Position numbers and translations under genes: made by a program. From Teredinibacter waterburyi (GTDB lineage Bacteria > Pseudomonadota > Gammaproteobacteria > Pseudomonadales > Cellvibrionaceae), in contig NZ_MRUH01000163.1 of assembly GCF_001922985.1 (NCBI RefSeq), forward strand, positions 1 to 64,000: a stretch of DNA of 64,000 nt. The letters run 5' to 3'. The notes beneath the pieces were generated by a model. The model ran no database searches. It had not been told where the DNA came from and saw only the letters and a list, made by a program, of their open reading frames with translations. Of the stretch, positions 17,004 through 24,585 are shown piece after piece. Each line of letters starts with the position of its first letter. Position 1 is the stretch's first letter.

Positions 17004-18203
17004 ATGATCGACCCCTGCTTTCAGTTGTTGATTAACGCCGCAGCTCGGCTCTCTAGCGTTAGCAGCTCCAGCATTAGTGCGAGCACTGATGCCAGCAGCA
17101 CTGAGGCAGAGGTGCGGCAGTTGTGGGTTGTCGATGAGAATGGGGCGGGCGCAGAGGTTGACATTGCCCACGCGTTAACCCCCAACAGCGCGCCTCACCA
17201 GTGTCTTACCAACCGCTACGATATCTATCAGCAACTCTGTGCAGCTGGCGCCGACAAACAATGCCTTACCCTATCCGATTTTGACTTCAGCTCATGGCTC
17301 GGTGACCAACACAAGGTTAACTCCCCTAGCTCAACGGCAGCCAAGCCCAATATTGCGCTGTATCGCGTATCGAAAGAGCGGCCAAGCAGCCACTGGGTAA
17401 TCAACCACTTGGCTCAGATACTGCCGGAAAACGGTGTTTTAATTCTATCGGGCAAGAAGACCGAGGGCATAAAGTCCTACGTAGAAAAAACAACCAAGCA
17501 GCTGCACTTCACCGGCCGCGCCGAAAAGCACGGCGACAACTACCTCGCAATACTGCATAAATCGAAGCCCCTAGATAACACCAGCAAGTGGTTGGAACAT
17601 AAAAATTACAACCAGCTTCGGCCGATCGGCGCAGCGTTTTCACGAGAATTAATGAGTAAGCCGGGGGTTTACGGCTGGGACAAAATTGATAGCGGAAGCG
17701 AACTGCTCGCCACCAGCTTTTTAGAGATAGAGGCGGAGCAGGCAAGCGCAGACAAAGAGAATAATGATCTTGGAATAGATCTTGGCTGTGGTTACGGCTA
17801 TTTATCGATTGCATTGCAAACGGCGGGCTATAAAACCATTTATAGTACCGACAACAATCCAGCCGCACTGACTGCGGCAGAAGTAAACCTGCGCTCAGCA
17901 ACCGGCTATACGGGAAGACAAAACCTGATTCTTGGCGACGCCGGCGATACCATAGAAACAAAAGCGCAGGTTGTATTGTGTAACCCACCTTTCCACCAAG
18001 GCTTTAATGTTGACGCAGCGCTTACCCAAAAGTTTATCCGCAACGCAGCACGCTTGACGGCAAGAAATGGATACAGCTTATTTGTGGTAAACAGTTTTAT
18101 CCCACTGGAAAAAATTGCTAAACACAGCTTCCAACACTGTAAATTACGGGTTAATAACGGCAAATTCAAAGTAATCGAACTGCGTCATCAACCCGTAAAA
18201 TAA
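17004..18203 (+). CDS. rsmC: Class I rRNA methyltransferase, RsmC/RlmG type
   Basis: 399 residues. The N-terminal half is the divergent, cofactor-less domain seen in RsmC and RlmG; the C-terminal half is a Rossmann methyltransferase with GIDLGCGYGYLSIAL (SAM loop), the acidic STDNNPAAL and the NPPFHQG catalytic motif that marks N2-guanine methylation. The end LRVNNGKFKVIELRH matches RsmC better than RlmG, so 16S G1207 is the likely target. It is longer than E. coli RsmC (343) through a Ser/Ala-rich N-terminal insertion (about residues 14-35). It follows rsuA by 4 bp, giving an rRNA-modification pair. Confidence 0.75.
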   Translation: MIDPCFQLLINAAARLSSVSSSSISASTDASSTEAEVRQLWVVDENGAGAEVDIAHALTPNSAPHQCLTNRYDIYQQLCAAGADKQCLTLSDFDFSSWLGDQHKVNSPSSTAAKPNIALYRVSKERPSSHWVINHLAQILPENGVLILSGKKTEGIKSYVEKTTKQLHFTGRAEKHGDNYLAILHKSKPLDNTSKWLEHKNYNQLRPIGAAFSRELMSKPGVYGWDKIDSGSELLATSFLEIEAEQASADKENNDLGIDLGCGYGYLSIALQTAGYKTIYSTDNNPAALTAAEVNLRSATGYTGRQNLILGDAGDTIETKAQVVLCNPPFHQGFNVDAALTQKFIRNAARLTARNGYSLFVVNSFIPLEKIAKHSFQHCKLRVNNGKFKVIELRHQPVK

Positions 18204-18250
18204 ATTGCGTTAAAACCATCGTGCTATTTTTTTGAGTTGCTTGGTAAGGC

Positions 18251-18706
18251 TTACTTAGCTAACAACTTCTGTACATCATCGTAACCACCTTCATTCGTTA
18301 CGTCGGTATAACCCAGGGCTTGTACTGTCTCCATCGCAAAACCAGAGCGGCGACCGGAGCGGCAATACATGCGAATATCAGCATCTTTATCTTCAGTTAC
18401 GCTAGCAATGTGTTCCGCGATCGTTTCGTAGGGAATATTCACTGCATCAGGGTGGTGGCCACCAGCGAATTCTTCTGCTGTGCGCACATCAATCCAATAT
18501 ACTTTTTTCTCGGTCATACTTTTCGATCTCTCTGTTAGTTTTTGTGTTTCTTGTTGTATCGCCATCGCGGGCTCAGATGGCGCCATCATTTCTGTAAGCC
18601 CTACGCCTAACTCCGCGTGGTCGTCAGCAAATACTGTAGTGGAGGCAAGCATAGCTGAAACAACCGCCACCACATATATATAGGTTTTATGAGTATTTAC
18701 GGTCAT
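18251..18706 (-). CDS. Exported rhodanese-domain protein
   Basis: 151 residues. Residues 1-27 are a signal peptide (hydrophobic VAVVSAMLASTTVFA followed by DDHAEL), then a short linker and a rhodanese domain (about 65-145) with VYWIDVRTAEEFAGGHHPDAVNIPYE and the active-site loop YCRSGRRSG holding Cys115. It should act in the periplasm. Sulfur acceptor or regulatory role is not evident. It is convergent with the rsmC-like gene and lies downstream of the S33 hydrolase gene, 33 bp away. Confidence 0.85.
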   Translation of the reverse strand: MTVNTHKTYIYVVAVVSAMLASTTVFADDHAELGVGLTEMMAPSEPAMAIQQETQKLTERSKSMTEKKVYWIDVRTAEEFAGGHHPDAVNIPYETIAEHIASVTEDKDADIRMYCRSGRRSGFAMETVQALGYTDVTNEGGYDDVQKLLAK

Positions 18707-18739
18707 GATTTTTCCTAAAAAAAGGGTTAGATAAAGTAT

Positions 18740-20968
18740 TTAATGACAGTCTAGACCAACTTGACTTAGATCGGAGCGCGCTTTGAAACTAACCTCCGAA
18801 CCTACAATCAAGCCTGCTGCTAAAGTTGTTTGCGCCGCAATCCAATTGGACAACAGGTCTTGCTTGCAGCCCTCCGACATAATCACACTATGGCCGACAC
18901 CCTTGGCTTCTATCAGCAATGATTGAGGTAACTGCAACGCCAGAGATTGCGCCCAACTCAAAGGCGTAACAGGATCGAGTTCACCGGCGAGTAATAGCGT
19001 AGGAAGATTGGCATAAGCGGCATTCAAGGGCTGATACTTATTACTAAAGACAGGCAAAGCGCATACATCATATTGCCTTGCCAGTCGTAATTCATTACGC
19101 CACTCGGGGTAAGGCGCGATTGCCGTCTCGAATATTTCACTCGGCTCGACGCCGTTATCGATACACTCCGTCGCAAAAAAAACTAAAGAATTAAAGTAGG
19201 GGTCAAAGCTCGACGCAATAAAAATCTCCAGCACCAATACCAGCCGGTCCAGCTGCTGGTTTCGCCAGCTGGCAAAATGAACAGCGTCCCCTTTCCATTC
19301 CTGCGCCAACGTTGCCAAGGGTATTTTGTGACTAACGTCAGTATCGCTTGCACCACTCTTAGATATTGGACTTGTTAATGCCGAGGCTGTTATTTCAAAA
19401 CCGGAACTTAACCTTGCCGTCATTTCAACAAGCTGCTCTAAACCCTGCTGAAAAATCTTTGCGGTGTCCGGGTCGTAAAGAGAAAAAGTAAGTAAAGCTA
19501 ATAAACGATTACGATTCAACCTAAGCGGAATGCGCGGATCTTCAACGCTCGCAGTATTTTTAAAACCCGATAAATGACGCGCTAGCGGCGGCGACAGTTT
19601 GTGTAGCGGCGCACGCTGGGCATTCAGAACCCAGCTGTCATCTTGAGCCTGTAAATTCCAATTTTCGATGCGAAAATCCAAACTAGAATTTAATTCTCGA
19701 AACTTTAATTCATTAGACTTTAATTCATTAGACTTTAATTCATTAGACTTTAATTCATTAGACTTTAATTCATTGGAATTTAATTCACTAGAAGCAGCCC
19801 CACCGCTGCGTTTACCTGGCCGTTCGAGTTCATCGATTGCAGCTTCAGCATAACGATAAAGTTCTGCAAAGCTCGTAAAGCGTCGCTCATCGTCTTTAGT
19901 ATAAAGCGTCTCGTGGAGTTCCATAGAGTGCTGCAATATCGCCCCCCACTCACTCTGTTTGCCAAACTCAAACGGATAGATGGAATCCAATATTAACGAT
20001 GTAATGTTAAACGGCGGGGTATCTGGCTGAAGCTTAACGGCCAGCTGGGTATCTGTTGTAGAATTTAGCTTTAACTTCGACTCAAATTCGGCAGCCGCCT
20101 GCAACACCACTCGACTACCGTATGATACACCCCAAAGATGATAATCTCGAAAGCGCAGCGCCGCCATTAGTGCCAACAAATCTCCCGACTGCTGGGCAGT
20201 AGCAAAAACGCTGAGTCCCTTGTTTGTCTCAACCGTATCCGTTTCGGGATTAGTACTTGGTAAATTCTCGTATTGCGAATTATTAATGGCAGTAGTAGTT
20301 GCATCTACATCTATAGGTATGGCGAATACGTGATTTGAAGTCGTATTAAACGGTGCTGCGGCAAGCATACGATCGAAGGACGCTAGACATTTATTTAAAA
20401 TGGGTAAACTTTGGCGCAACTCCTCGGCATAGCTTAAATTTAATCCAATCATCCGCAGTGACGCTAACTCGTATTCATCACAACGCCACGACGGCAAGCT
20501 ACCTTTGGTACCGCGACTACCGTAAAGCACCATAGCCTGATTCAATTCCGAAGCTTGATACCAATCCAACCACGATTGCACGCTCGCCGATGAAAATAAA
20601 CCGCCCTCACCCGGCCCGCCCGTAACCAGCACTAACGCAGAATCGGTCACCGCAGCCTCAAACTCAAAAGTCATCACCGGCAGTAAAAAACCTTCATGAC
20701 TTAACCAATAACACTTAACAACGAGGTCTCGTGGTATTGCCAAATCTCGCGTTTGGCAATCGTCTGTCAACAAAGAAAAATGAGCGCTTGATAGTGAATT
20801 CTCTTGAGGAACCGAAGACTCGAGTGCGTTAGTGTTTACAAATTTGAACGAGATAATTACAACGAAACAAGCCGTGACTACAACACACGCAACAATGAGA
20901 AACGTGCGGGGAACTGACCTTAACACAGCCTGGCATAGGCTTGAAAAACCCATTAAACCTGCGGCCAA
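18740..20968 (-). CDS. Alpha/beta hydrolase, S33 tripeptidyl aminopeptidase-like
   Basis: 742 residues. A membrane anchor or uncleaved signal (about 20-42) leads into an alpha/beta hydrolase domain with oxyanion motif LVTGGPGEGG, nucleophile elbow WGVSYGSR, a late acid in AGELDPVTPLSW and catalytic His in GVGHSVIMSEGC, the C-terminal TAP-like arrangement of proline/tripeptidyl peptidases. Substrate is unknown; action in the periplasm is likely. Between elbow and acid lies an array of Ser-Asn-Glu-Leu-Lys repeats from a 15-bp tandem repeat. The family is usually 450-600 residues; this one is long because of low-complexity insertions. The start overlaps the upstream pseudouridine synthase gene by 16 bp; ATG 20953 is an alternative. 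Confidence 0.8.
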   Translation of the reverse strand: MAAGLMGFSSLCQAVLRSVPRTFLIVACVVVTACFVVIISFKFVNTNALESSVPQENSLSSAHFSLLTDDCQTRDLAIPRDLVVKCYWLSHEGFLLPVMTFEFEAAVTDSALVLVTGGPGEGGLFSSASVQSWLDWYQASELNQAMVLYGSRGTKGSLPSWRCDEYELASLRMIGLNLSYAEELRQSLPILNKCLASFDRMLAAAPFNTTSNHVFAIPIDVDATTTAINNSQYENLPSTNPETDTVETNKGLSVFATAQQSGDLLALMAALRFRDYHLWGVSYGSRVVLQAAAEFESKLKLNSTTDTQLAVKLQPDTPPFNITSLILDSIYPFEFGKQSEWGAILQHSMELHETLYTKDDERRFTSFAELYRYAEAAIDELERPGKRSGGAASSELNSNELKSNELKSNELKSNELKSNELKFRELNSSLDFRIENWNLQAQDDSWVLNAQRAPLHKLSPPLARHLSGFKNTASVEDPRIPLRLNRNRLLALLTFSLYDPDTAKIFQQGLEQLVEMTARLSSGFEITASALTSPISKSGASDTDVSHKIPLATLAQEWKGDAVHFASWRNQQLDRLVLVLEIFIASSFDPYFNSLVFFATECIDNGVEPSEIFETAIAPYPEWRNELRLARQYDVCALPVFSNKYQPLNAAYANLPTLLLAGELDPVTPLSWAQSLALQLPQSLLIEAKGVGHSVIMSEGCKQDLLSNWIAAQTTLAAGLIVGSEVSFKARSDLSQVGLDCH
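19687..19791. repeat. In-frame 15-bp tandem repeat (about seven units)
   Basis: ACTTTAATTCATTAG repeats four times exactly (19702-19761), then twice in degenerate form, with another degenerate copy before it. Because 15 is a multiple of three, each copy encodes five residues (Ser-Asn-Glu-Leu-Lys) on the minus strand, within the S33-like hydrolase. Copy number can change without breaking the frame. Confidence 0.9.
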
Positions 20969-21678
20969 GGCTGCGTTTCAGGAACCGCTAATTGCTCTAG
21001 TAATTGACTGCAAGCACCGGATTTAAAATGTTCGCCAAGATCTGGGTCACAGCGAAACTGGTAGCTCTTCCCGTCCAGTTCGAAAGCAAGCTGCCAAGCG
21101 TGGAGGTAGGCGCGATCAGATTTATCGGCGCCATAGCGCGTATCGCCCAGTAGAGGTACACCCAGGGATTTAAGTGCAACTCGCAGTTGGTGCGTCTTAC
21201 CTGTATGGGGTTTTAGTAGGTAAAGCCTAAGCCCCGGGGTTAGCCCAAAACTAAAAAACTGCGTAACCGCTGGGTTTTCAACACTGCGCAACAACTTCCA
21301 ACTACCATTGCGCGCTGCCCCCATATCACCGCGCACCAAGCCTTGTTTGCGCAAAGGCTTCTGAGCGGCAATAGCCAAATAATATTTTTGGATCTGACGC
21401 TGGCGAAACGCCTCGGACAAACGCTTATTGGCGCTAGAACCTCGTGCAATAAGCATAAGACCAGAGGTTATCCTATCCAACCTATGACAAAGATACAGCT
21501 CAGGCTCCGCTAACTGTTCTCTTAAGCGAGAAAGCAACCCTGGCTCACGCTCGCCAGCCTCGCCCTGCTGATCGTGTACAGCGACGCCCACAGGCTTGTC
21601 GATCACCCAAAACTGTGCTGTTTCGGCGACGATTGGAATTTGTAACTCAGGCATAGAGAGGCTCGCTAGGTAATTCAT
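20953..21678 (-). CDS. RluA-family pseudouridine synthase (TIGR01621-like)
   Basis: 241 residues of the RluA family without an S4 domain. CHRLDRITSGLMLIA holds catalytic Asp68; KYYLAIAAQKP, LLKPHTGKTHQLRVALKSLGVPLLGDTRYG and HAWQLAF are the standard blocks. Short size, lack of S4 and a long spacer between catalytic and KTHQLR motifs match the TIGR01621 Rlu subgroup, whose RNA target I do not know. TruC is an alternative. Two starts are possible (21678 and 21654); neither has a strong ribosome site. The end overlaps the hydrolase gene by 16 bp, so the two are probably co-transcribed. Confidence 0.8.
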   Translation of the reverse strand: MNYLASLSMPELQIPIVAETAQFWVIDKPVGVAVHDQQGEAGEREPGLLSRLREQLAEPELYLCHRLDRITSGLMLIARGSSANKRLSEAFRQRQIQKYYLAIAAQKPLRKQGLVRGDMGAARNGSWKLLRSVENPAVTQFFSFGLTPGLRLYLLKPHTGKTHQLRVALKSLGVPLLGDTRYGADKSDRAYLHAWQLAFELDGKSYQFRCDPDLGEHFKSGACSQLLEQLAVPETQPWPQV

Positions 21679-21708
21679 TGAATGGTATTAGGCGTTGTTT
21701 AGACGAGA

Positions 21709-22101
21709 TTAAATGGGCTCGTTGTCGGTCTCTTTGCCAGATTCACCGCCCGGCTTCTGATTAGAATCAAGATCGTCATCAAAGCCTTGCTCTAACTCCT
21801 GCTCGAACTTCTCGCCCAACTTTTCCATCTCGCCCTGAAATTGCTCAATTAAAGCCCCCCAGGTATTGCGTAGTGTCTTTTGGGAATGGTCAATGATACC
21901 GTCGACTGTTTGCTCTTTAAGGGCCAGCTTCTCCTGCTCTAGAGCAACTACCTGCTGCTCTAGTGTTTGAGCATGAGTTTGCATCCGCTCTAAATCCGCT
22001 TGAACTTGTGCTAGCTCGGCATATGCGCGGTAATATTGAACGCCTGCAACTAGCGCAATCCCCGCGACTAACACTAGTGCGTAACTCTTTAGTTTTTCCA
22101 T
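21709..22101 (-). CDS. Membrane-anchored coiled-coil protein, unknown
   Basis: 130 residues. Residues 5-24 form one membrane span (YALVLVAGIALVAGVQYY), then a heptad-rich coiled coil (about 25-66: LERMQTHAQTLEQQVVALEQ) and a second charged helix ending in an acidic tail (FDDDLDSNQKPGGESGKETD). The topology would place most of the protein in the periplasm. I recognise no family. It is 30 bp upstream of the pseudouridine synthase gene on the same strand. Confidence 0.65.
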   Translation of the reverse strand: MEKLKSYALVLVAGIALVAGVQYYRAYAELAQVQADLERMQTHAQTLEQQVVALEQEKLALKEQTVDGIIDHSQKTLRNTWGALIEQFQGEMEKLGEKFEQELEQGFDDDLDSNQKPGGESGKETDNEPI

Positions 22102-22153
22102 GTTTTTATCCTCTTGTGTGGGCTCTTGTGTACTTTACCGTATATTCACGCGC

Positions 22154-22192
22154 CAGCTCCTGACTCCAGCTCCTGACTCCAGCTCCTGACTA
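22154..22192. repeat. 13-bp tandem repeat, three copies
   Basis: CAGCTCCTGACTC repeats three times (last base differs) in the gap before the DUF3806 gene. The rest of the gap between 22102 and 22378 shows nothing recognisable. Confidence 0.85.
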
Positions 22193-22378
22193 CAGCCGAG
22201 CATCACCTCAAAAGCCTGTTATTTGTCTTGCTAGCCACTCGTTTAGCCACGGTAAGTGTTTGATCTTCAGGCCGGCAAGATATCCTATTCCCAAAAACAA
22301 CGCACCCGCTGAACTATACAATTCAACTGCTTCTGCCCTAACATAGACAACCGCTTTTTGATTGACCAAGGTATAGTT

Positions 22379-22933
22379 ATGAAATTCCGCGTTTTAACAC
22401 TACTCGCGATTACGTCCTTCACCCTGCTTTCCACAATCACCACACTGGCGATTGCCGAGGACGATATATTGGGCAAGACGCTTGCACAACACGAATCTGG
22501 GCCAACGGTGCGCGAGCTAAATTGGTTAAACAAAAACTATTTAATGAAACAGCGTAATAGTGTCGACGCACTTACCCGCGCGCACTTCGGCTCCCAAATA
22601 TATGGCAACCGATCAGACTTGGCACTATTACAGCGCATAGTTGATGAAAACCTGATTGAAGCTAGCGATACCAGCCAACTACAAGCACTAGGCGTAGTGC
22701 TTGGCGATGTGTTAGCGAAAGAAAATAAAGAATTAGTATGGATGGTCTACGAAGACGAACTCGGCCCAACGCAGTCTATTTGTGTCGCCAAAACTAAACA
22801 CTGTTTATTTCCGGTTACGATGTTATCGCGACGTATGGAAGTGGGCATAAAGCCAAACGTAAATAAAGTTTTTAACGATGCATTAGCAGAAATGAAACCC
22901 TTCCTACCCAAACTTCCTTATTCGGTTAACTAG
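22379..22933 (+). CDS. DUF3806-like exported protein
   Basis: 184 residues with a signal peptide (about 1-26, LLAITSFTLLSTITTLAIA before EDD). The mature part, with ELNWLNKNYLMKQRNSVDALTR, LQALGVVLGDVLAKENKELVWMVYEDELGP and SICVAKTKHCLFPVTMLSRRME, fits DUF3806. Its function is not known to me. Two cysteines flank a KTKH turn and could form a disulfide in the periplasm. ATG 22379 has AAGGT 7 nt upstream; a frame from 22358 is less likely. It stands alone between the minus-strand cluster and the cold-shock gene. Confidence 0.65.
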   Translation: MKFRVLTLLAITSFTLLSTITTLAIAEDDILGKTLAQHESGPTVRELNWLNKNYLMKQRNSVDALTRAHFGSQIYGNRSDLALLQRIVDENLIEASDTSQLQALGVVLGDVLAKENKELVWMVYEDELGPTQSICVAKTKHCLFPVTMLSRRMEVGIKPNVNKVFNDALAEMKPFLPKLPYSVN

Positions 22934-22998
22934 ACAATCATAGGGCGAGCTTTCCCCTTTTTTGTCACGCAAAATAAAATTCTTGTCCGCTCTACTAA

Positions 22999-23034
22999 AA
23001 ATCGCTTTAAATTTGGTCAAATTTTTAGCGATTT
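22999..23034. repeat. 36-nt interrupted inverted repeat upstream of the cold-shock gene
   Basis: AAATCGCT and AGCGATTT form perfect 8-nt outer arms; two mismatched pairs follow, then seven more paired bases around a 2-nt centre. It lies about 170 bp before the cold-shock start. It may be a terminator of the DUF3806 gene, a protein-binding palindrome or part of a long leader. Confidence 0.6.
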
Positions 23035-23205
23035 GCCATATTTCTGTATTGTGTTCGTCATAGAACGGGCCTAGAATCGGCCGTGGGATTTAAGAAAACG
23101 CTACGCGGTTGCTGTTATTCACGCTTACCTCTAGCGCAGTCTTAGTTACTCATTAAACAAAAGTTTCAACATTACGTTGTATTTTCGAAAGGTTAAAGCA
23201 AGACA

Positions 23206-23415
23206 ATGTCAGACAAATTAAATGGAACCGTTAAGTGGTTCAACGAAAGTAAGGGTTATGGGTTTATCAGCCGTGAAGGTGGAGCAGACCTATTTGTTCA
23301 TTTCAGCAATATTCAGGGCAACGGTTTCAAAACTCTGAAAGAAGGTCAAGCAGTTACCTTCACAGAAGGCACTGGTCAAAAAGGCCCGCAAGCCGAAAAT
23401 GTAGAAGCTATTTAA
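23206..23415 (+). CDS. Cold-shock protein (CspA family)
   Basis: 69 residues, a complete cold-shock domain: [15 protein letters not shown] contains RNP1 and DLFVHFSNI contains RNP2, the aromatic strands that bind single-stranded RNA or DNA. Family function is RNA chaperoning; which paralogue (CspA, CspD, CspE) it is cannot be told. A purine-rich GAAAGG lies about 14 nt upstream. The 270-bp upstream gap would allow the long structured leader typical of cold-induced members. Monocistronic: a hairpin follows. Confidence 0.92.
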   Translation: MSDKLNGTVKWFNESKGYGFISREGGADLFVHFSNIQGNGFKTLKEGQAVTFTEGTGQKGPQAENVEAI

Positions 23416-23427
23416 ACCATAGCTTTC

Positions 23428-23460
23428 CGCGCCCTGCTCCAATACGGGGCGCGCTTTACA
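23428..23460 (+). terminator. Probable terminator of the cold-shock gene
   Basis: CGCGCCC (23428-23434) and GGGCGCG (23447-23453) form a perfect 7-bp stem with a 12-nt loop, followed by the T-poor CTTTACATTCT. Position just after the stop supports a terminator, although the T-tract is weak. Confidence 0.6.
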
Positions 23461-23810
23461 TTCTAAAATTTAACCTAGTCTTTTTTAAGAATAGTTGATT
23501 TCGTTTTTCTTTAATGCCTGTTAAAGAAAATTCGATCGCCGTTTTTAGTTTGATTTAGTTCCGCTCGTTTATCGGCAGCATTGCAACACAGCTGTTGACC
23601 AACAGTATCCCCCCTCCCTTACCGTCAGCAATACTTCTAATAGCAATTTCTAATAGCTATGATAGTGAGCGCACTCTTTGTCGCCACTCTGGCGAACTCC
23701 CCAGTAAATCTACAACCGCAATAACCATCAGTTATAAACCAACTATCATGCTTAATGCCGCCGGTATCACTCACGCGACAAACACCCGTCAACGACTCCT
23801 CAACAACGTC
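23461..23810. other. Intergenic stretch before the flavin-transfer operon
   Basis: It contains a short near-repeat (TCTAATAGCAATT / TCTAATAGCTATG around 23636-23660). A plus-strand reading frame here (23595-23840) has no ribosome site and no protein character, so I do not call a gene. Confidence 0.4.
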
Positions 23811-23827
23811 ATTAAGGTTCCCTTAAG
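23811..23827 (+). promoter_or_regulatory. PmrA-like direct repeat, candidate response-regulator box
   Basis: ATTAAG-GTTCC-CTTAAG matches the PmrA-box pattern of two TTAAG half-sites with 11-bp periodicity. It lies 49 bp before the first gene of an operon that encodes an OmpR-type regulator and its kinase, so autoregulation is the natural inference. Confidence 0.55.
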
Positions 23828-23875
23828 ATTCGCCGACTAATCTAGCATCCACTCTACCTTATCTTGGATGAAAAG

Positions 23876-24361
23876 ATGCAATTCAAACACCTACTCCTCG
23901 CTCTCGTGCTCAGCCTAAGTCCTTTAGCTAAAGCGCAGGATTTTGCAATAACCTCAACAGAATTCAACGGCAACCTATCAGACCTCAAGGGCAAAGTTGT
24001 TTACCTAGACTTCTGGGCGTCTTGGTGCACCCCATGCCGCAAGTCTTTCCCTTGGATGAACAGTATGGTTTCACGCTACGGAAAAGATGGCTTTGTAGTC
24101 ATAACCGTAAACGTGGACAAGGAACCCGAACTCGCACAGCAATTTTTAAAGGATGTACCCGCCGATTTTGCCGTGGTCTTCGATCCGGAAGGCAATATCG
24201 CTAAGCAATACGACATTCTCGGCATGCCCTCCAGCTTTTTAATTGATAGAAGTGGAAAAATTCGCATTGCTCATACCGGCTTTTTTAGTCAAAAAATCCC
24301 CGCCTACGAGCAGGAAATTATTCAACTGCTAAACCCAAATACACTGAAGGTGAAACTATGA
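23876..24361 (+). CDS. TlpA-like periplasmic thioredoxin
   Basis: 161 residues. Signal peptide about 1-20 (LLLALVLSLSPLAKA), then a thioredoxin fold with the redox motif WASWCTPCRKSFPWM, FVVITVNVDKEPELAQQF and the cis-proline region GMPSSFLIDRSGKI. It most resembles TlpA/ResA-type disulfide reductases. Next to a DUF4266 lipoprotein with C-terminal cysteines it may keep those cysteines reduced; that is inference. ATG 23876 is preferred to an in-frame TTG at 23864. The last codons overlap the next gene by 4 bp (ATGA), implying coupling. Confidence 0.85.
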   Translation: MQFKHLLLALVLSLSPLAKAQDFAITSTEFNGNLSDLKGKVVYLDFWASWCTPCRKSFPWMNSMVSRYGKDGFVVITVNVDKEPELAQQFLKDVPADFAVVFDPEGNIAKQYDILGMPSSFLIDRSGKIRIAHTGFFSQKIPAYEQEIIQLLNPNTLKVKL

Positions 24362-24585
24362 TTTACCTGCGCACAGCGTCCTTAACAGCCGCTCTACTAA
24401 TACCTTTACTCGCGGGATGCAGCCATCTTGGTGTCTCCCCATGGGAGCGTGACCTCCTGGCAAAATCAGAAATGAATCTAGATGCCGAGGGAGTAGATTT
24501 AACCCTCGACGATCACGTCTACTTCAGCAAAGAAGGTACTAGCGGCGGCCGCGCGTTTGCGGGTGGAGGTTGTGGATGCAACTAG
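24358..24585 (+). CDS. DUF4266 lipoprotein
   Basis: 75 residues. A lipobox (LLAGC, Cys21) follows a hydrophobic signal, so the mature protein is about 55 residues and lipid-anchored. PWERDLLAKSEM, the DDHVYFSKEGTSGGRAF segment and the Gly/Cys-rich end GGGCGCN are the DUF4266 marks. The family travels with DUF3570 proteins and ApbE; a Ser/Thr near the SKEGTSGG block is a conceivable flavin or other modification site, but no such modification is shown here. It overlaps the TlpA gene by 4 bp and the DUF3570 gene by 10 bp. Confidence 0.85.
   Translation: MIYLRTASLTAALLIPLLAGCSHLGVSPWERDLLAKSEMNLDAEGVDLTLDDHVYFSKEGTSGGRAFAGGGCGCN

Noticed and set aside
19668-19853. Plus-strand frame rich in Asn-Ser-Leu-Asp-Phe repeats
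   Set aside because: Shadow of the 15-bp repeat within the minus-strand hydrolase gene.
22938-22965. Possible terminator after the DUF3806 gene
   Set aside because: Only a three-base GGG/CCC stem precedes the T-run; too weak to list as a feature.
23595-23840. Plus-strand reading frame of 81 codons before the TlpA gene
   Set aside because: No ribosome site, Ser/Thr/Asn-rich composition with no protein-like pattern, and it covers the putative PmrA-like box.
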